Source of the DNA: Neckera pumila
Lineage: Eukaryota; Streptophyta; Bryopsida; Hypnales; Neckeraceae
NCBI GenBank assembly: GCA_963969595.1
Contig: OZ018416.1
Coordinates: forward strand, 22,894,065-22,958,064
DNA length: 64,000 nt
Reading direction: 5' to 3'
The position numbers and the translations under genes were made by a program. Shown piece by piece: positions 35,936 through 48,381 of this stretch (position 1 is the first letter of the stretch; the number at the start of each line of letters is the position of its first letter). Under the pieces are notes generated by a model. It had not been told where the DNA came from and did no database searches. It saw only the letters and a list, made by a program, of their open reading frames with translations.

Positions 35936-36657
35936 AAAAAAAAATGGACAAAATTTTGAATATTTTTTTTTGGTATTTTTTTTTCATAGATTGTTTTTGT
36001 GTCTATTTGGAAAGTTTTTATTCATTTCATTTGGATTTGTTATAAGAAAGTTATGAACATTCTTATTTTTTGGGCAATTTGAGCATCTTCTTGAAAAAAT
36101 AAACTTCTAGGATGCATTTTTGAATGCAATTTTTCAAATTGTTCAGTTTTCTTTCTTTTGCATGGTTTATATTACTTGCTGGAACAATCTCACCATTGGA
36201 ATTAGTGCATTTTAATTCCACCTAAAATTTATGAATATTTTAGATTTTCCTTCTATTTCGTATCTACTTCTACTTAACAATTTTTTATAGAATGATAATT
36301 ATTAAGTTTTTTTGAATTTTTTTTCCTAGACTCTCAACTCAATTTTCTACTACAAATATCTAAAGCTCAAAACTCTATAGTGCAAAAATTTTAAGTTAAA
36401 AATGTTCAAAGTCAAAAAATCTAGTCCCGCAATGTGCTGAAAATTTTGTTTTTTTCACTTTAAATGTAGATATCTTGCAATCTGTGTGGTCAAAAATTCT
36501 GAAATTTTTTCCACACACTATCATACTTGTTAGATGTAAGATCCTATAGTTAGATGTGAAAAAAAAACATTTTTCAAATTTTTTTACTTTTTGCTATAGA
36601 AATGGCAGTTTTGAATGTTTTTTGGCAGAAAAAGGGCCTCGGTCCTTTAAGGGTTAA

Positions 36658-38255
36658 AGTCAGATTGGACTCCTCCGTTGGATTGTACAAATCTCCACTG
36701 TCTACAAATGCAATGTTTTTATCAGGTACATATATTGATTGTGAGCTCAAGAAACTTCCTTCATTCTGTGCTGCACTACCATACTCCATATATATTTTAG
36801 GAGCACTGGCGCTGAGTCAAAGAACATGATGTTTATTTCTTGAATGTTTTGTAGAAAATGACTTTATTAATTTACGTTAAATTTTTTTGTTTAACAATAA
36901 CCTCGGAGGCTTTTGTAACTGTAAAAAATCACTTTACAGCTTCAAAATGGCCTTTAACCATCAACTTGAATGTGTTGAATGTGATTCTAACCATTAACTT
37001 ATTTTTTTTATTAAATATTAAAAATACATTAAATAAAAATAAAAATAAGTATTGTCACTATTTAGCCCCTAAATGCCCAAGGCACCCAAATCTGGTGTTT
37101 GCAAAACTTTGAATTTAAATAAAACCTAACCAAGTTGCTATTTTTAGTAGTGTATATTTTTAAAAAGTTCTTCTTGAAGTCTAGTTTTAGCATCAAAAAT
37201 CTGATCTTGAAAATAAATGATCGTGGTTTTTCTATTCAAGATTTGTACAAGGATACCCAATGCAATCTTGACTTCCCGTGGTTTTGGAAATGAGCCTCAA
37301 TGCACTAGATCTTGGAGGAAAATTCACATTTAAAATTCATTTAAGAAAATTATAGAGGAGATTTTAAGAAGCCGTAAATTGAATGGAGTTACAGATATTA
37401 GGCTCTTTGACCTCATATTTTTTGGTCACCAACTTTTTAGATTTAACTTTTAAAAAGAGGATTAAAAGACTTCACATTGCTTTTGCAATTTTAACACCTT
37501 CATAGTCAAATATTATAATCTTTTGCTTTATAAGTGATATTGTTGTGTTTTCTTATCCTATGAGATCTCTAACATATCTAGTTTGAATTTGTACGGTTAC
37601 AATTCAAAAAAATTGATACAACTTATCTAAATGTTGGCATTTTGTTCAAGTTAGAGCAAATTTCAAGAAACTCAAATCAGGCCTTGGGCATTTAGGGATT
37701 AGTATGTTGAAGTTAAAATAATAATTTCTCCATATTAGAATATCTTTCAATTTTTTATTATAAAAAATAGCTTTAATAGTGTAATATTAGAATAAAAAAT
37801 TATATCACAAACTATTGTTCTGTGTAATTGTTCTTACAGTAAAATGAGATGTTTATTTGGTACATGCTTAATAATATTTTTTTATACATTTCTTGTTTTG
37901 ATTTTTTGAACATGAGATATTAATTTTGGTTCCATTTATTGATTTGTTCCATTTACATGAGATGTTTATTTGGTTAAAAACAATGTTTTTAGGTACAATT
38001 ATTTAATACAGTACTTGTGAGACATAAATCTGTAAATGGAAGTCATTATTTAAGTTATGCCATAAACTTTGACATCTGTAAGATATCTGTGCATTCACCA
38101 ATTTTGATGACAGATACTTGCAAAAAGAAAATGATAAAGAAAGATTACGGTACGGGAAACAACATGTATGGTAAAACTTGATTTAGATTTACCAATGAAT
38201 TTTTTCAAGTTTTTATAATAAAAATATTCATATTCAAAAAAAAAAAAAAAATTGA
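36658..38255. other. AT-rich DNA without recognisable gene
   Basis: Positions 36660-36710 carry a 45-bp stretch (CTCCGTTGGATTGTACAAAT) that recurs inverted at 39240-39285. The rest is AT-rich with no supportable coding region. A possible CACTA-type end (TTTTTAGTAGTG) is at 37141-37152. Confidence 0.45.
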
Positions 38256-38490
38256 GGGCCAGTTTATACTACGTCTGGGACCGGATGGAAGCCTGGTTGG
38301 ATTTGCCTTTAATCCGGCCCTCAATCTAGCCCTATTTTTTCCATCCAGCCAAGTTAGGGCCGGTTTATACTTAGCTTGAGGTCGTATGGAAGGCCGGCCG
38401 GATTTGCCTTCAATTGGCCCTCAATCCGGCCCCAATTCTTCCATCTGGCCCCAATTCTTCCATCTGGACCCAATTCTTCCATTTGGCTCC
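38256..38490 (+). repeat. GGCC(A/G)GTTTATACT repeat, two tandem copies of about 100 bp
   Basis: Copies start near 38256 and 38355. Both run through GGATGGAAG or TATGGAAGG, GGATTTGCCTT and GGCCCTCAATC. A run of CCAATTCTTCCATCTGG triplicates follows. Same family as 31088-31310 and 39300-39517. Confidence 0.65.
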
Positions 38491-38498
38491 AACTAATG

Positions 38499-38875
38499 TA
38501 AAGCTCTTGGGCCGGATTCTAGGGCCCAATTTCCAAAAATTGTATTCTTGAATTTTTCAATGCTCAATTATAAAAAAATAAAAATATGCATGTTTTCCTT
38601 TCTCTTTCGTTCTTTTCTATTTAAAAATAAAATAGAAAAGTTTATTCATTATTATTGTTTTTAAATATTTATTCTATTATATTTCAAAAATAGAAAAGAG
38701 AATTTTTTATTTTTTAGTAAATTTATCCTTTCTATTCTTATTTTTCCTAGTTCAAAAATGAAGAAGTGATTTTTTTTAATTTTTTTTTCAAACTTTTCAT
38801 TTTTCTTCTTACAATAAAATAATTTTGGTCATATCACTATATGGGTTAAAAATAATCACACTACTAAACCAAACA
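38499..38875 (+). repeat. long direct repeat, copy 1 (copy 2 at 39521-39995)
   Basis: GTAAAGCTCTTGGGCCGGAT, TCAATGCTCAATTATAAAAA, TTTTGGTCATATCACTATA and AATCACACTACTAAA occur in the same order in 39521-39995 with moderate divergence and small indels. This is an old duplication of about 400 bp, offset by about 1.02 kb at its left end. Confidence 0.7.
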
Positions 38876-39299
38876 TAGATTATGTGTTATTTTTAATTAG
38901 TGTGCGCAAACATAGATTATGTATTAATTTAATCAGTGTGCTTGATTTCCACTGAAATCAAAACCCAAAAGATCAATTTAGTTTACCAACTCAGTCAAAT
39001 ATTAAACAACGTTGGTAAACTTGCTAGGTCTTACATTTTTGTAATGCTTGCAGATTAACTTCAGTAAGCCTCTAAATAACAGGGTGATAATTTGCTCCTT
39101 GACATATTACTGTACATGCAACTTGCTAACTGGAGCAAGCCTGGGATTGACAGCAGAGTCCCAAAATTTTAGCAATGCAGATGGAAGGAAGTTTCTTAGA
39201 ACATGTAATAAAAAACAAAAACAAAAGACCTTACATTAATAGACGGTAAAGATTTATACAATCCAACGGAGGGACTCCATCTGGCCCAGAATGGGAGTT

Positions 39300-39517
39300 T
39301 GGGCCACCCCAAACCTCGTCCCGATTGCTCCCTTGGGGTCGTATGGTTTGGCGCCAAAACCATGCTACCTAAGGCGACATATAGGATGAGTGATGGTTCC
39401 ATTTGGCCTTAAGTATAAAGCCCTTGGGCCGGAATGAGAGAAATTGAGTGATCCTATTGGTTTAAACTTGAAGAGTTTCGCCGGCCTTCAATCCGGCCCC
39501 AAGTATAAACCGGCCCT
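39300..39517 (-). repeat. terminal-type repeat GGCCGGTTTATACTT, copy 4 (inverted)
   Basis: Inverted counterpart of 31088-31310, ending ...AAGTATAAACCGGCCC. It could pair with the 38355 copy (about 1.2 kb apart) or with 31088 (about 8.4 kb apart) as element ends. Confidence 0.6.
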
Positions 39518-39520
39518 TTG

Positions 39521-39995
39521 TGTAAAGCCCTTAGGCCAAATTCTAGGGTCAAATTTCCAATTCATATGCTCTTGGATTTTCTCAATGCTTAATTATAAAA
39601 ATATAAAAACGTACATGTTTACCTTCAATCTTTTCTTTTCTTTTCTATTTTTTTTTTTTCCTTTTTTTTCTATTTATTCTGTTTCAAAAAAATATAAGAG
39701 TTTATTTATTTTTAAAACCTATCCCTTTTTCTTCTTATTTTTTTTATTTGGAAAGAAAGAGGGAATTCTTTTACTTCTTTTGAACCCTTACTTTTGCTTG
39801 AAGTTGAAACTAGAGTTGAAGCCTTAGAATAGATGTTGAAACTAGAGTTGAAGCCTTAGAATAGATGTTGAAACTAGAGTTGAAGCCTTAGAATAGATGT
39901 CATTTTTTTTCATGAGGATTTTAAGAATTTCAAAAAGTAAATAATTTTAGTCTTGTCACTATAGGGGGTTTGATAATAACCACACTACTAAAGAC
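39521..39995 (+). repeat. long direct repeat, copy 2
   Basis: See copy 1 at 38499-38875. This copy contains in addition the 32-bp triplication at 39804-39899. Confidence 0.7.
39804..39899 (+). repeat. three identical 32-bp tandem units
   Basis: The unit with GAAACTAGAGTTGAAGCC then TTAGAATAGATGTT repeats at 39804, 39836 and 39868 without visible mismatch, so the amplification is recent. Confidence 0.95.
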
Positions 39996-40706
39996 ACAAT
40001 CAAGAAAGCATATCTTTTATATCTCTTTTTAAATCTATATTTTCAATTTTATTTATTTATTTGAATATGAAATTATTTATTATGAAAACTTGAATGAAAA
40101 AGGTTGGGCCACATTGGGCCTCGAAATGCGGAGGTGGGCTTACGATTTGGCAAAATTCAGGCAGAGAGCGGCAATAATAATAGAGGTGGGTGGGGGACGT
40201 CTTCCGCGACTCCGCGACTCTGCGACTCCGAAGTTGAGCAGGCAACAAGCAGTTGACCATTTGCGAGGGAGAAGGGGCGAATCCGGCCGCCACATGCCAC
40301 GCTAAGGCCACGCGCGCCTAAGATCCATGCTGGGAAGAGGCCTGGCTGGCTCCGACTGTCGTCCAAGCGACCCGCCAGGTTTTGCATAAACTTCGAAGCT
40401 TGCAACTTGCGGAGTATTTTGTTAGCGGAGCTGCTTCCGTCTTTCCTTTTCGACGGAAGACGACTCCAGGCCCGTTCAGTTGGCTCCCTCTCCCTCCTTC
40501 TCCCTTCCTCCTCTCCCACCCAGAAGCCCCCGAGTTTAAGCTAGTCTGTCTCTCTCTTCTCCTGCTCGTTCTTATTGTTCTCTTTGCACTTGTTCCGCTG
40601 CGGTGCGCCTCGCTCCCTCGCCCGCTCGCTCCGGATCTGCCCATGCACCCCCTCTCCCTGCCATAGCCCCGCGCCCACATCCCTTCCCCGATCGCATCCC
40701 GGCACG
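39996..40706 (+). promoter_or_regulatory. upstream region and probable 5' leader of the aconitase gene
   Basis: Composition changes from AT-rich (to about 40085) to GC-rich (from about 40260), and there are pyrimidine-rich runs (CTCCCTCTCCCTCC and similar) over 40480-40700, typical of a plant housekeeping 5' leader. No upstream in-frame coding family was recognised. The exact transcription start cannot be read from the sequence. Confidence 0.5.
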
Positions 40707-43700
40707 ATGCTCCTCTCCTACGTCTGCCGCTCGTTGCGAGCCTCCGCCTCCTGCCCGGCTCTCCCCCTCGCCTCGGGCTCCCGTGCCTCTTCGTTTGCCT
40801 CCTCCTCCGCGCCCTTGCTGCGCCCCCCCCTCCCTCCTCCTGCCACCGGCCTCTCTCCCCCCGCCGGCTCCAAATTGTTCCGCACCTTAGCCGCTGCCAC
40901 GTCGCCTGACGACCGTTCCACCCCCACCTCCCTCTGCCTTCGTCGATCTGCCCAGCGCCGTCCGTCCCTCGGTCCCCCCCCCGCCGCTTGTCGACTCCCC
41001 GTGCCTGGCACCAGGATGGCATCCACTCAAGGTACGCCGCTCCTTGTTTGTTGCGCGTTCGAAGTGGTCATTTGAGGCCAGGCGATCGACATTGCTCATT
41101 TCCTATCCTACGTTTCTAGATTCTCGTCAATTTCCCCCGGCTTTAGCAGTTCTTGACTGCCCACTGCAGTTCCGCATGGCTTCTTGCTCCACGTGCTTTC
41201 ATGAGGGATATGGATTCTAGAACAACCGAGTGCACGATTTTCAGGAAGAAATAGTTATATTTGTCAATTTCTCTGCCTAACCGCTGCAGTGGGTTCGCGG
41301 GGTCTTGTTCGCTGTCCGGACTGATCGTCCCTCGTGGTGTCACTTCCTGAAAATCGCATGTATGGTGTGTTTCGCCATTTCTAAGAACTGACTGGACGTC
41401 ATTGCATTTTGTATAGCAGCTGCCGAGAATCCCTTTGCTAACCTGGTGACGGATTTGCCGAAGCCCGGTGGAGGCAGCTACGGGAAGTTTTACAGTCTCG
41501 TGAAGTTGAACGATCCCAGAGTTGGTGAGTTTGGGAACACGCTGTCCATCTTGCATTGGGACAAGCGGCGCTTCCAGTTGAACCGGTTGAAGGATTGATT
41601 TCATTGGGATGGGGTTCGTGGGGTGCATCTGTCAATTTATACCTGGTTTTGTCACGCGGTCCGGAAATCCATCTTCTGCAGGGAAACTGAGTTGGAATTT
41701 GGTGGCAATTTGAACGTTCCCTTTGGGCGTGTCTGAATTGTGAACTCAGTTTAGCGATCTTTTGCAATCAGATCGTGCTCTCGCAATCTCAGATAATTCG
41801 TGATACCGGAATGTGCAGACTCGCTGCCCTACTCTATCAGGTACCTATTGGAGTCCGCGATTCGCAACTGTGACAACTTTCAGGTAAACCAAAATGATGT
41901 TGAGAAGATTTTGGACTGGGTGAAGACTGCTCCTAAGCAGGTGGAAATCCCGTTTAAGCCTGCTCGAGTTATCCTACAGGTGCGATGATGATTCTGCGGA
42001 GTCTCCCCCTCTCCCCCTCTTGTTCTGATGCTGCGGCTGTTGAACCTGTTCATGCCATTACATGCTTCCTTTGATGCCAGTATGCTTGGGAAGTCTTGAC
42101 GAGGTTGCAGGTTTGAACCTGCGAAGTCGCTGCCACCATCCTGGTAGGCCGGTCGGTCCGCCAATCTGTCTCATCGCCGTCATCAACACAGAGAGGATGG
42201 ATCACAGCTCATCAGTACTTCAGGCTTCATTGTTGTTGGCCATGGAGCAGCCTGACGAGCTTGAGTTCACGATTTTGTTTCAGGACTTCACTGGAGTACC
42301 GGCAGTGGTCGACCTCGCTGCTATGCGTGATGCCATCACGCGGTTGGGCGGAGATCCAGACAAGATCAATCCTCTGGTGTGTAGTCTGCCTCGATCGAAC
42401 CTTGTAGACGATCTTGGATTAATTTTGGTCATCTTCTATCAGACAAACCTAAAATTGTGCTCGGAGTCCAGGTAGAGACGGATGTGGAATCTGTAAGGCT
42501 TGCACTGAAGCGGATGACGTGTTTGAACTGTGTTTGGCGCGACCAGGTACCCGTGGATCTGGTCATTGACCATTCAGTGCAGGTGGATGTTGCTCGCAGT
42601 GCCAACGCACTTCAGTCAAACATGGAGTTCGAGTTTAGCCGCAACAAGGAAAGGTTCGGTTTTCTGAAGTGGGGAGCCAAGGCCTTCAAGAACATGCTTG
42701 TGGTTCCACCGGGCTCCGGGATTGTGCATCAGGTTTGTGCGTCGATCAAATTACGGACTGGGTGATAACAGCTGCGAGAGGCAATGCAGAATGTTGGCTG
42801 AGTGGTGATCTTCGAGGCGTCGTTGACGAGTGCTTCGGATTCTGCAGGTGAACCTGGAGTATCTGGCCCGTGTTGTGTTCAACAGTGATGGCGTCCTGTA
42901 TCCTGACACCCTCGTGGGAACAGACTCGCACACAACCATGATCGATGGACTCGGTGTGGCCGGATGGGGAGTGGGAGGAATTGAAGCCGAGGCAGCCATG
43001 CTCGGACAGGTGAGAGCTTCGTGGGTTCATCGTGCTTCGAGTATCGGGATTATTGCGTGGGTGGTAGTTTGCAGCTGTCGGTGTTAGGATGGGTCATGCA
43101 TCGCAGGATCACTCCTGAGATTATACTTGCAATGGCAACTCTGCACAATGGAGTGTGAGTCATTGCTTGCTTGTCGTTTTGATGCACAGCCGATGAGCAT
43201 GGTTCTGCCTGGTGTCGTGGGCTTCAAGCTGAATGGCAAGCTGAGCACCGGAGTAACAGCCACAGATCTTGTGTTGACGGTAACTCAAATTCTGAGGAAA
43301 ATGGGCGTGGTAGGGAAGTTCGTGGAATTTTACGGTAAGCAGTCGCGGTTCATGCTGTTGTCTTTGGAAATCGCGCCCCCATGTGATTGTCTTCGTTTTG
43401 AATGCTCGAAGAACCGAACTGATGCTTGGTTGCTGTTTCTCCAGGGAAGGGCATGTCGGAGCTGACCCTGGCCGACAGGGCGACGATCGCGAACATGTCC
43501 CCGGAGTACGGCGCTACTATGGGTTTCTTTCCCGTTGACCGTGTCACGCTGGATTATTTGAGGATGACAGGTCGGGATGAGAAGAAGGTGATGCATATTG
43601 CTTCTCGGGTCAAGTTGAGGGGTCTGAGGAGCACGAATCATGCTTGAATGAGCGACATTCTGCATCACGTCGTGTAGCTTGTGGTCTTGTTCCCACTGTT

Positions 43701-46700
43701 ACGTAGGTCAGCTTGATATCAGGGTTTGCATGTTTAAAGAAAGTGGTTCGTAGATTGTTTTGGCATCCACGTCCAAGCGGAACCTACTGAATCCATGTGC
43801 CTGATCAGGTTGAAGAGATTGAAGCTTACCTGCGGGCGAACGATCTGTTCGTAGACCACGAGAAGGTGAGAACCGATTGTGAACTCCTGGTTTGGCTCAA
43901 CGCATCGACTTCTGCAGTCTTGAGTCATGGCAAATGTGGCTTACAGCATCCTTCTTGAAGCGTTGCTTTTAATTGATGATGTCTCTACTTCTAGGGTCGA
44001 TCACCTTTCCGGGATTCTGCATAATATTGCGGGTTTAAAACTGCACCCTGTAGGATTGATTGCTGACTGCATGGCTGTTTGCTTCATTACATGGCAGCCT
44101 CAGAAGGACAACACTTATTCAGCCTACCTGGAGCTGGATCTCGATACTGTAGAGCCATGCATCTCTGGACCGAAAAGGTGCGTGAGATGAGACCCAAGTC
44201 CAGAGCTTTGAGCGATGACATGAGACCTCGGTCTCACGACTGGAGGATCACTTGTTCTGTTCGGATATTTATTTAGTATCCTCGTGTCATACCTTTCTGA
44301 ATCGACCTTTTGTCGGTCGTAAGACATGCCACGATGGTGACTGAGTGGGTGGGGATCACTGGATTCTTGTGCATTGCAGGCCACACGATCGGGTGATGCT
44401 CAAAGACATGAAGCAGGATTGGCAAGGTTGCCTGGACAACAAGGTTGGGTTCAAGGTAAATCACCCGGGCCTTTGGCACTGTGGTGGGCAGTCGCTTGCC
44501 CAGAAACTAATTATCTCCTCAATGGATTGGATGTTGACCGGTGTCTTTGTTTCGGATTGCGCAGGGGTTTGCCATTCCGAAAGAGCAACAAGAGAAGGTG
44601 GTGAAGTTCACGTTCGAGGGGAAGCCTGCAGAGATGAGGCACGGCAGCGTGGTGATTGCTGCCATCACGAGTTGTACGAACACGTCCAATCCGACTGTCA
44701 TGCTTGGTGCAGGCCTTGTGGCGAAGAAGGCGACCGAACTTGGACTTGAGGTCAGACCACTGGGCATTACAGACGGAGTTCTTACCATTCGGGATTTGCG
44801 TGAATTTTCAGCAGCAGCCGTGAAGTTCTTGCCTTGATGGTTCCATCAGTGAGATAGTTAGTATGCGCTTGTCATGGTCGGGGAGATTATCTGATCATTT
44901 TCCTTTCTGTGGGACTCAATCCGTACTATTTTCGTCCGGGTGTTCGTGAGGTCTGTCTTAGACTGATCGTTTCTACCACGGCGAGAGGGTGACCTGAGCG
45001 TGAATGCTGACTCCACATTAGTTTCTCAATTTTGTTTCGAGCCTGCCTATCGTCTGAATTGGAGGTACTGCCTTTTGACAGGTCAAGCCGTGGGTTAAGA
45101 CCAGCCTAGCGCCGGGATCAGGGGTTGTCACTATGTACTTGGAGAAAAGGTGAGCAGCAGATTGGGAGTGACGAAATTGGATGCGATGCATGTATTTGGA
45201 ATACGACGGTGTCGTTTCTTTCGTTGGGTAGGCTTTTTCTTGTTTGTGATCATTAATGTTTATTGGATAAATTTTAGGTGCGCCTTTGACTACTTTAATG
45301 CAGAAATCGATGCGAGGTTGAGTTGCTGCTCGCCGACCTCCTCACAGAGGGTGTGTGATGGCTTATTCTCACCCCTTTCGTGCTCTTGTAACGTGGCAGT
45401 GGCTTGAACAAATATCTCGACAAACAAGGCTTTAGTCTGGTCGGTTATGGATGCACAACGTGCATCGGTAACTCCGGCGATCTTCACGAAGACGTCACCG
45501 AGGCCGTTGCAGCGAATGGTAGGGTCCCATTGTATGTTGTTTTGAGCGCATTCTGCGCAGCTGTCGGACTCAAGGCGTCATGGCATCTTCCGAGAGCGGT
45601 GGCTCTGTCCTGAATGGTGTCGTCATTGCTCAGCCTCCAGTGTGGAGTGTGAGGATCAGTCAAGAAGTCGCGAGTTCACATTTGCGAGACAGCGAGTTAC
45701 TTGAGGTGTTTTAATCGCTTAAACGCTGTGGTGCTATGTGATGTGTAGATGTGGTCGCTGCTGCTGTGCTGTCCGGCAACCGCAACTTCGAGGGACGTGT
45801 TCATCCGTTGACTCGCGCCAACTACCTGGCATCACCTCCATTGGTGGTGGCTTACGCTTTTGCTGGAACGGTGCGACCCTGCAGTTTGTGTTGCCGTTGC
45901 TTTGAATAGGGTCTGGTGACTCGCAGCTCATGTTTCACAACGTAGAACTATGTGGAGAGAACCTTGCGGGCTCTCCTGTATGAGTTGTTTTGGCACGCCT
46001 GTTGAATCTTCTGAAGTCGTGGTGTTCTTGTTGCAGGTGAACATCGACTTCGAGACGGAGCCCATTGGTGTCGGCAAAGACGGGAAGAATGTCTTTTTGA
46101 GGGATATCTGGCCTTCTAATGAGGAGGTTGCTGAGGTAAGCCGAGGGGAGAAAGTTGGGCAGAGGTGTCCTGGACTGGACTGCCAAGAGTGTGCCTGACT
46201 GTATGTAGACGGAGACTTGTGTCGCAACCTCGCGAGGGGGGTCATGGAGTCGCTTTGGTCACTGGGGTGTTGTGTGAGCCGTCCTATCCGGCAGACGATA
46301 TTTGTGGAGGGCTTTGAGGTGTCTGATTTTTTCGTGAGAAGGTTGGTGGGCATGCCAGGGACTGACTGAGGCTTTCTGACATTCGCAGGTGGTCGCAAAG
46401 TCAGTCCTGCCGGAGATGTTTCAGTCGACATACAAAGCCATCACGGAAGGTAATGCCATGTGGAACAGCCTGGAGGCCCCCGAGGGTGCTCAGTATGCAT
46501 GGGACCCAAACTCTACCTACGTACACGATCCGCCCTTCTTCAAAACCATGACGAAGGATCCTCCCGGAGTGCGAAGCGTGAAGGACGCGTTCTGCCTTTT
46601 GAATTTCGGAGACAGTATCACCACCGACCACATTTCACCGGCAGGTAACATCAACAAAGACAGTCCTGCCGCGAAGTATTTACTGGAGCACGGAGTGGAT

Positions 46701-47631
46701 CGAAAGGATTTCAACTCGTACGGCAGCAGGCGTGGTAACGATGAAATCATGGCGAGAGGGACGTTCGCGAACATTCGAATCGTGAACAAGTTTCTAAAAG
46801 GCGAGGTTGGGCCGAAGACTTTGTACGTCCCAACGCAGGAGAAGATGTTCATTTACGACGCTGCTGTGGTAAGAGAGGGGCTTTTTTCACTACTGTTCAT
46901 ACCCCGCCTAAATATTGCAGAACGTTGCATTCGTGCTGTGATACGGGGATGAGATGACGAGTGTGGAAGGTTGGGTGATGCAGAAATACAAGGACGAGGG
47001 TCATGACTCGATCATCCTAGCGGGAGCGGAGTATGGTAGTGGAAGTTCTCGAGATTGGGCTGCCAAGGGCCCCTACTTGCAGGTAAGAGTCGCAACTTTG
47101 GCTGTATGTGACCGTTTCCTAGCATCGAATGCTCCACCCTTCAATAGTTGAAAGGTTCAAAGTACGAGGAGCAGCCGCAATGGTGGGCGATGTCTCACGC
47201 TTCGCGCGTGTTCCAAGATGTTCAATGGTGATCTATGACAAGGCTGGGTCAATCCAATCTGCCTGCAGCGATTCTCCCTTGGACCCTTACCGACCGATTG
47301 ACTGTCCTTGGTGTTGATGCAGGGCGTGAAAGCTGTGATTGCGAAGAGTTTCGAGCGTATCCATCGCAGCAATCTGGTGGGTATGGGCTTGATTCCTCTG
47401 TGCTTCAAGGAGGGTGAGGACGCGGACACGCTGGGACTGACTGGCTTCGAGAGGTATAGCATAGATATGCCAGCCCTGGAGGATATCAAACCCGGCATGG
47501 ATATCGCTGTAAAAACGGACAACAACAAGGAGTTCACCTGCGTGCTTCGGTTCGACACCCAGGTCGAGTTGACGTACTTTTCGCACGGGGGAATTCTACA
47601 GTACGTGTTGCGCCAGCTGCTAAACCAGTAG
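40707..47631 (+). CDS. ACO: aconitate hydratase (aconitase, IRP/aconitase A family), 19 coding exons
   Basis: Exons are 40707-41031, 41417-41524, 41819-41979, 42284-42376, 42547-42732, 42848-43009, 43190-43334, 43445-43587, 43809-43865, 44098-44177, 44380-44455, 44565-44750, 45082-45149, 45400-45518, 45749-45870, 46037-46135, 46389-46868, 46984-47082 and 47323-47631. All introns are GT-AG (109-385 bp) and all phases agree, giving 1005 aa against about 990-995 in Arabidopsis ACO2/ACO3. Aconitase isomerises citrate and isocitrate through a [4Fe-4S] cluster. The cluster cysteines are at residues 549 (SCTNTSNP), 615 and 618 (YGCTTC), with the 66+3 spacing of the family. Other hallmarks are [31 protein letters not shown] and [13 protein letters not shown]. 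Residues 1-103 are rich in Ala, Ser, Pro and Arg with few acids, like a mitochondrial presequence. Met104 (41016) starts MASTQ, equal to the cytosolic N-terminus. It may therefore serve TCA cycle, glyoxylate cycle and cytosolic citrate metabolism. Confidence 0.95.
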
Positions 47632-48381
47632 GTACTGTTCACGGAGGTCGGGAGTCGTACGCCGAGTGGTGGATGCTCAGGTTAAGGTACACAGTTCAAT
47701 AGGAGGGAAACTTGCTGAGGCAACCGTAGAAAATCTAATACTGCTAGCGTGGAAATTGAAGCTCTGAAATATACGCTGACGTTCACATCCATCGAATCCG
47801 TTTAGCGGTATTGTTCTCATTTGAACCGTGTATGGGACCTGGTTACCTCAGATTGGTTTGAAGGCACATCGCATGCTGCTGAGTTGCCTGTGACCCAGAC
47901 TGTCGGCAGAGCTCTCAGCTCTAGTTCTAGTTGCGTGGTGTCAATTGCTGTTTGTTTTGTTTGTAACCAGGGCCAACGGGAATTCTCCTTGACCATGTGC
48001 AACCTGCTTGGCTCTGACAGTTCTTAAACCGTAAAGGACCAATTCCATTGCCTCGTGGGCAAACATCGTTTCAAATATAGCCTTTTAACCCTTAAATCGT
48101 CTGGTGGGAATCGATTGACTCCATTGTGTGGGCAGTACACGGTTTAGCGGGGGAAGAGATTCTGGCGGTTTAGAAGAGGATTTCTTTACCCTGTAATGCT
48201 GTTGCGGACACTAAATGTTAAGAGAAAACTTTCATGTGAAACAGAAGTGCAATTGTTCATCCTTGGAATTTTGTGCAAAAAGGGAAGACTGACCTCCAAT
48301 GAGTGTTACGACCGACTTAGGGGTCGTTGAACTGAAGTGTGGTCAGGCTCAAAGGAACTGATAACTTACCCTATGGTTTTC
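47632..48381 (+). other. 3' flank of the aconitase gene
   Basis: Probably the 3' untranslated region followed by intergenic DNA. No clear AATAAA signal was found close to the stop. The words TTAAACCGTAAAGGACCA (48023) and TTTTAACCCTTAAATCG (48085) resemble piggyBac-type ends of this window but do not form a clear element. Confidence 0.5.

Larger units (their letters stand above)
31323..36657. mobile_element. piggyBac-like TTAA element, interrupted
   Basis: The left end is TTAA (31323-31326) then CCCCTAAAGGACC. The right end is GGTCCTTTAAGGG then TTAA (36654-36657). The TIR (CCC[C/T]TAAAGG) and TTAA target site are those of the piggyBac superfamily. The last 650 bp (about 36000-36650) are clearly related to 48650-49305 of the second copy, so the original was probably a ~0.9-1 kb non-autonomous element. 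About 31.6-35.95 kb would then be later insertion DNA: the 95-bp tandem repeats, a purine-rich repeat and a possible gypsy LTR end. Confidence 0.55.

Noticed and set aside
36602..36829. Frame with SVGLYKSPLSTN, echoed at 39196-39402 as SVGLYKSLPSIN
   Set aside because: The similarity comes from a shared 45-bp repeat in inverted positions, and the rest of the two frames is unrelated.
40318..41026. Long minus-strand arginine/glycine-rich frame of 234 codons over the start of the aconitase gene
   Set aside because: It is the antisense of the GC-rich leader and transit-peptide exon. Its composition is explained by GC-rich pyrimidine runs on the other strand.
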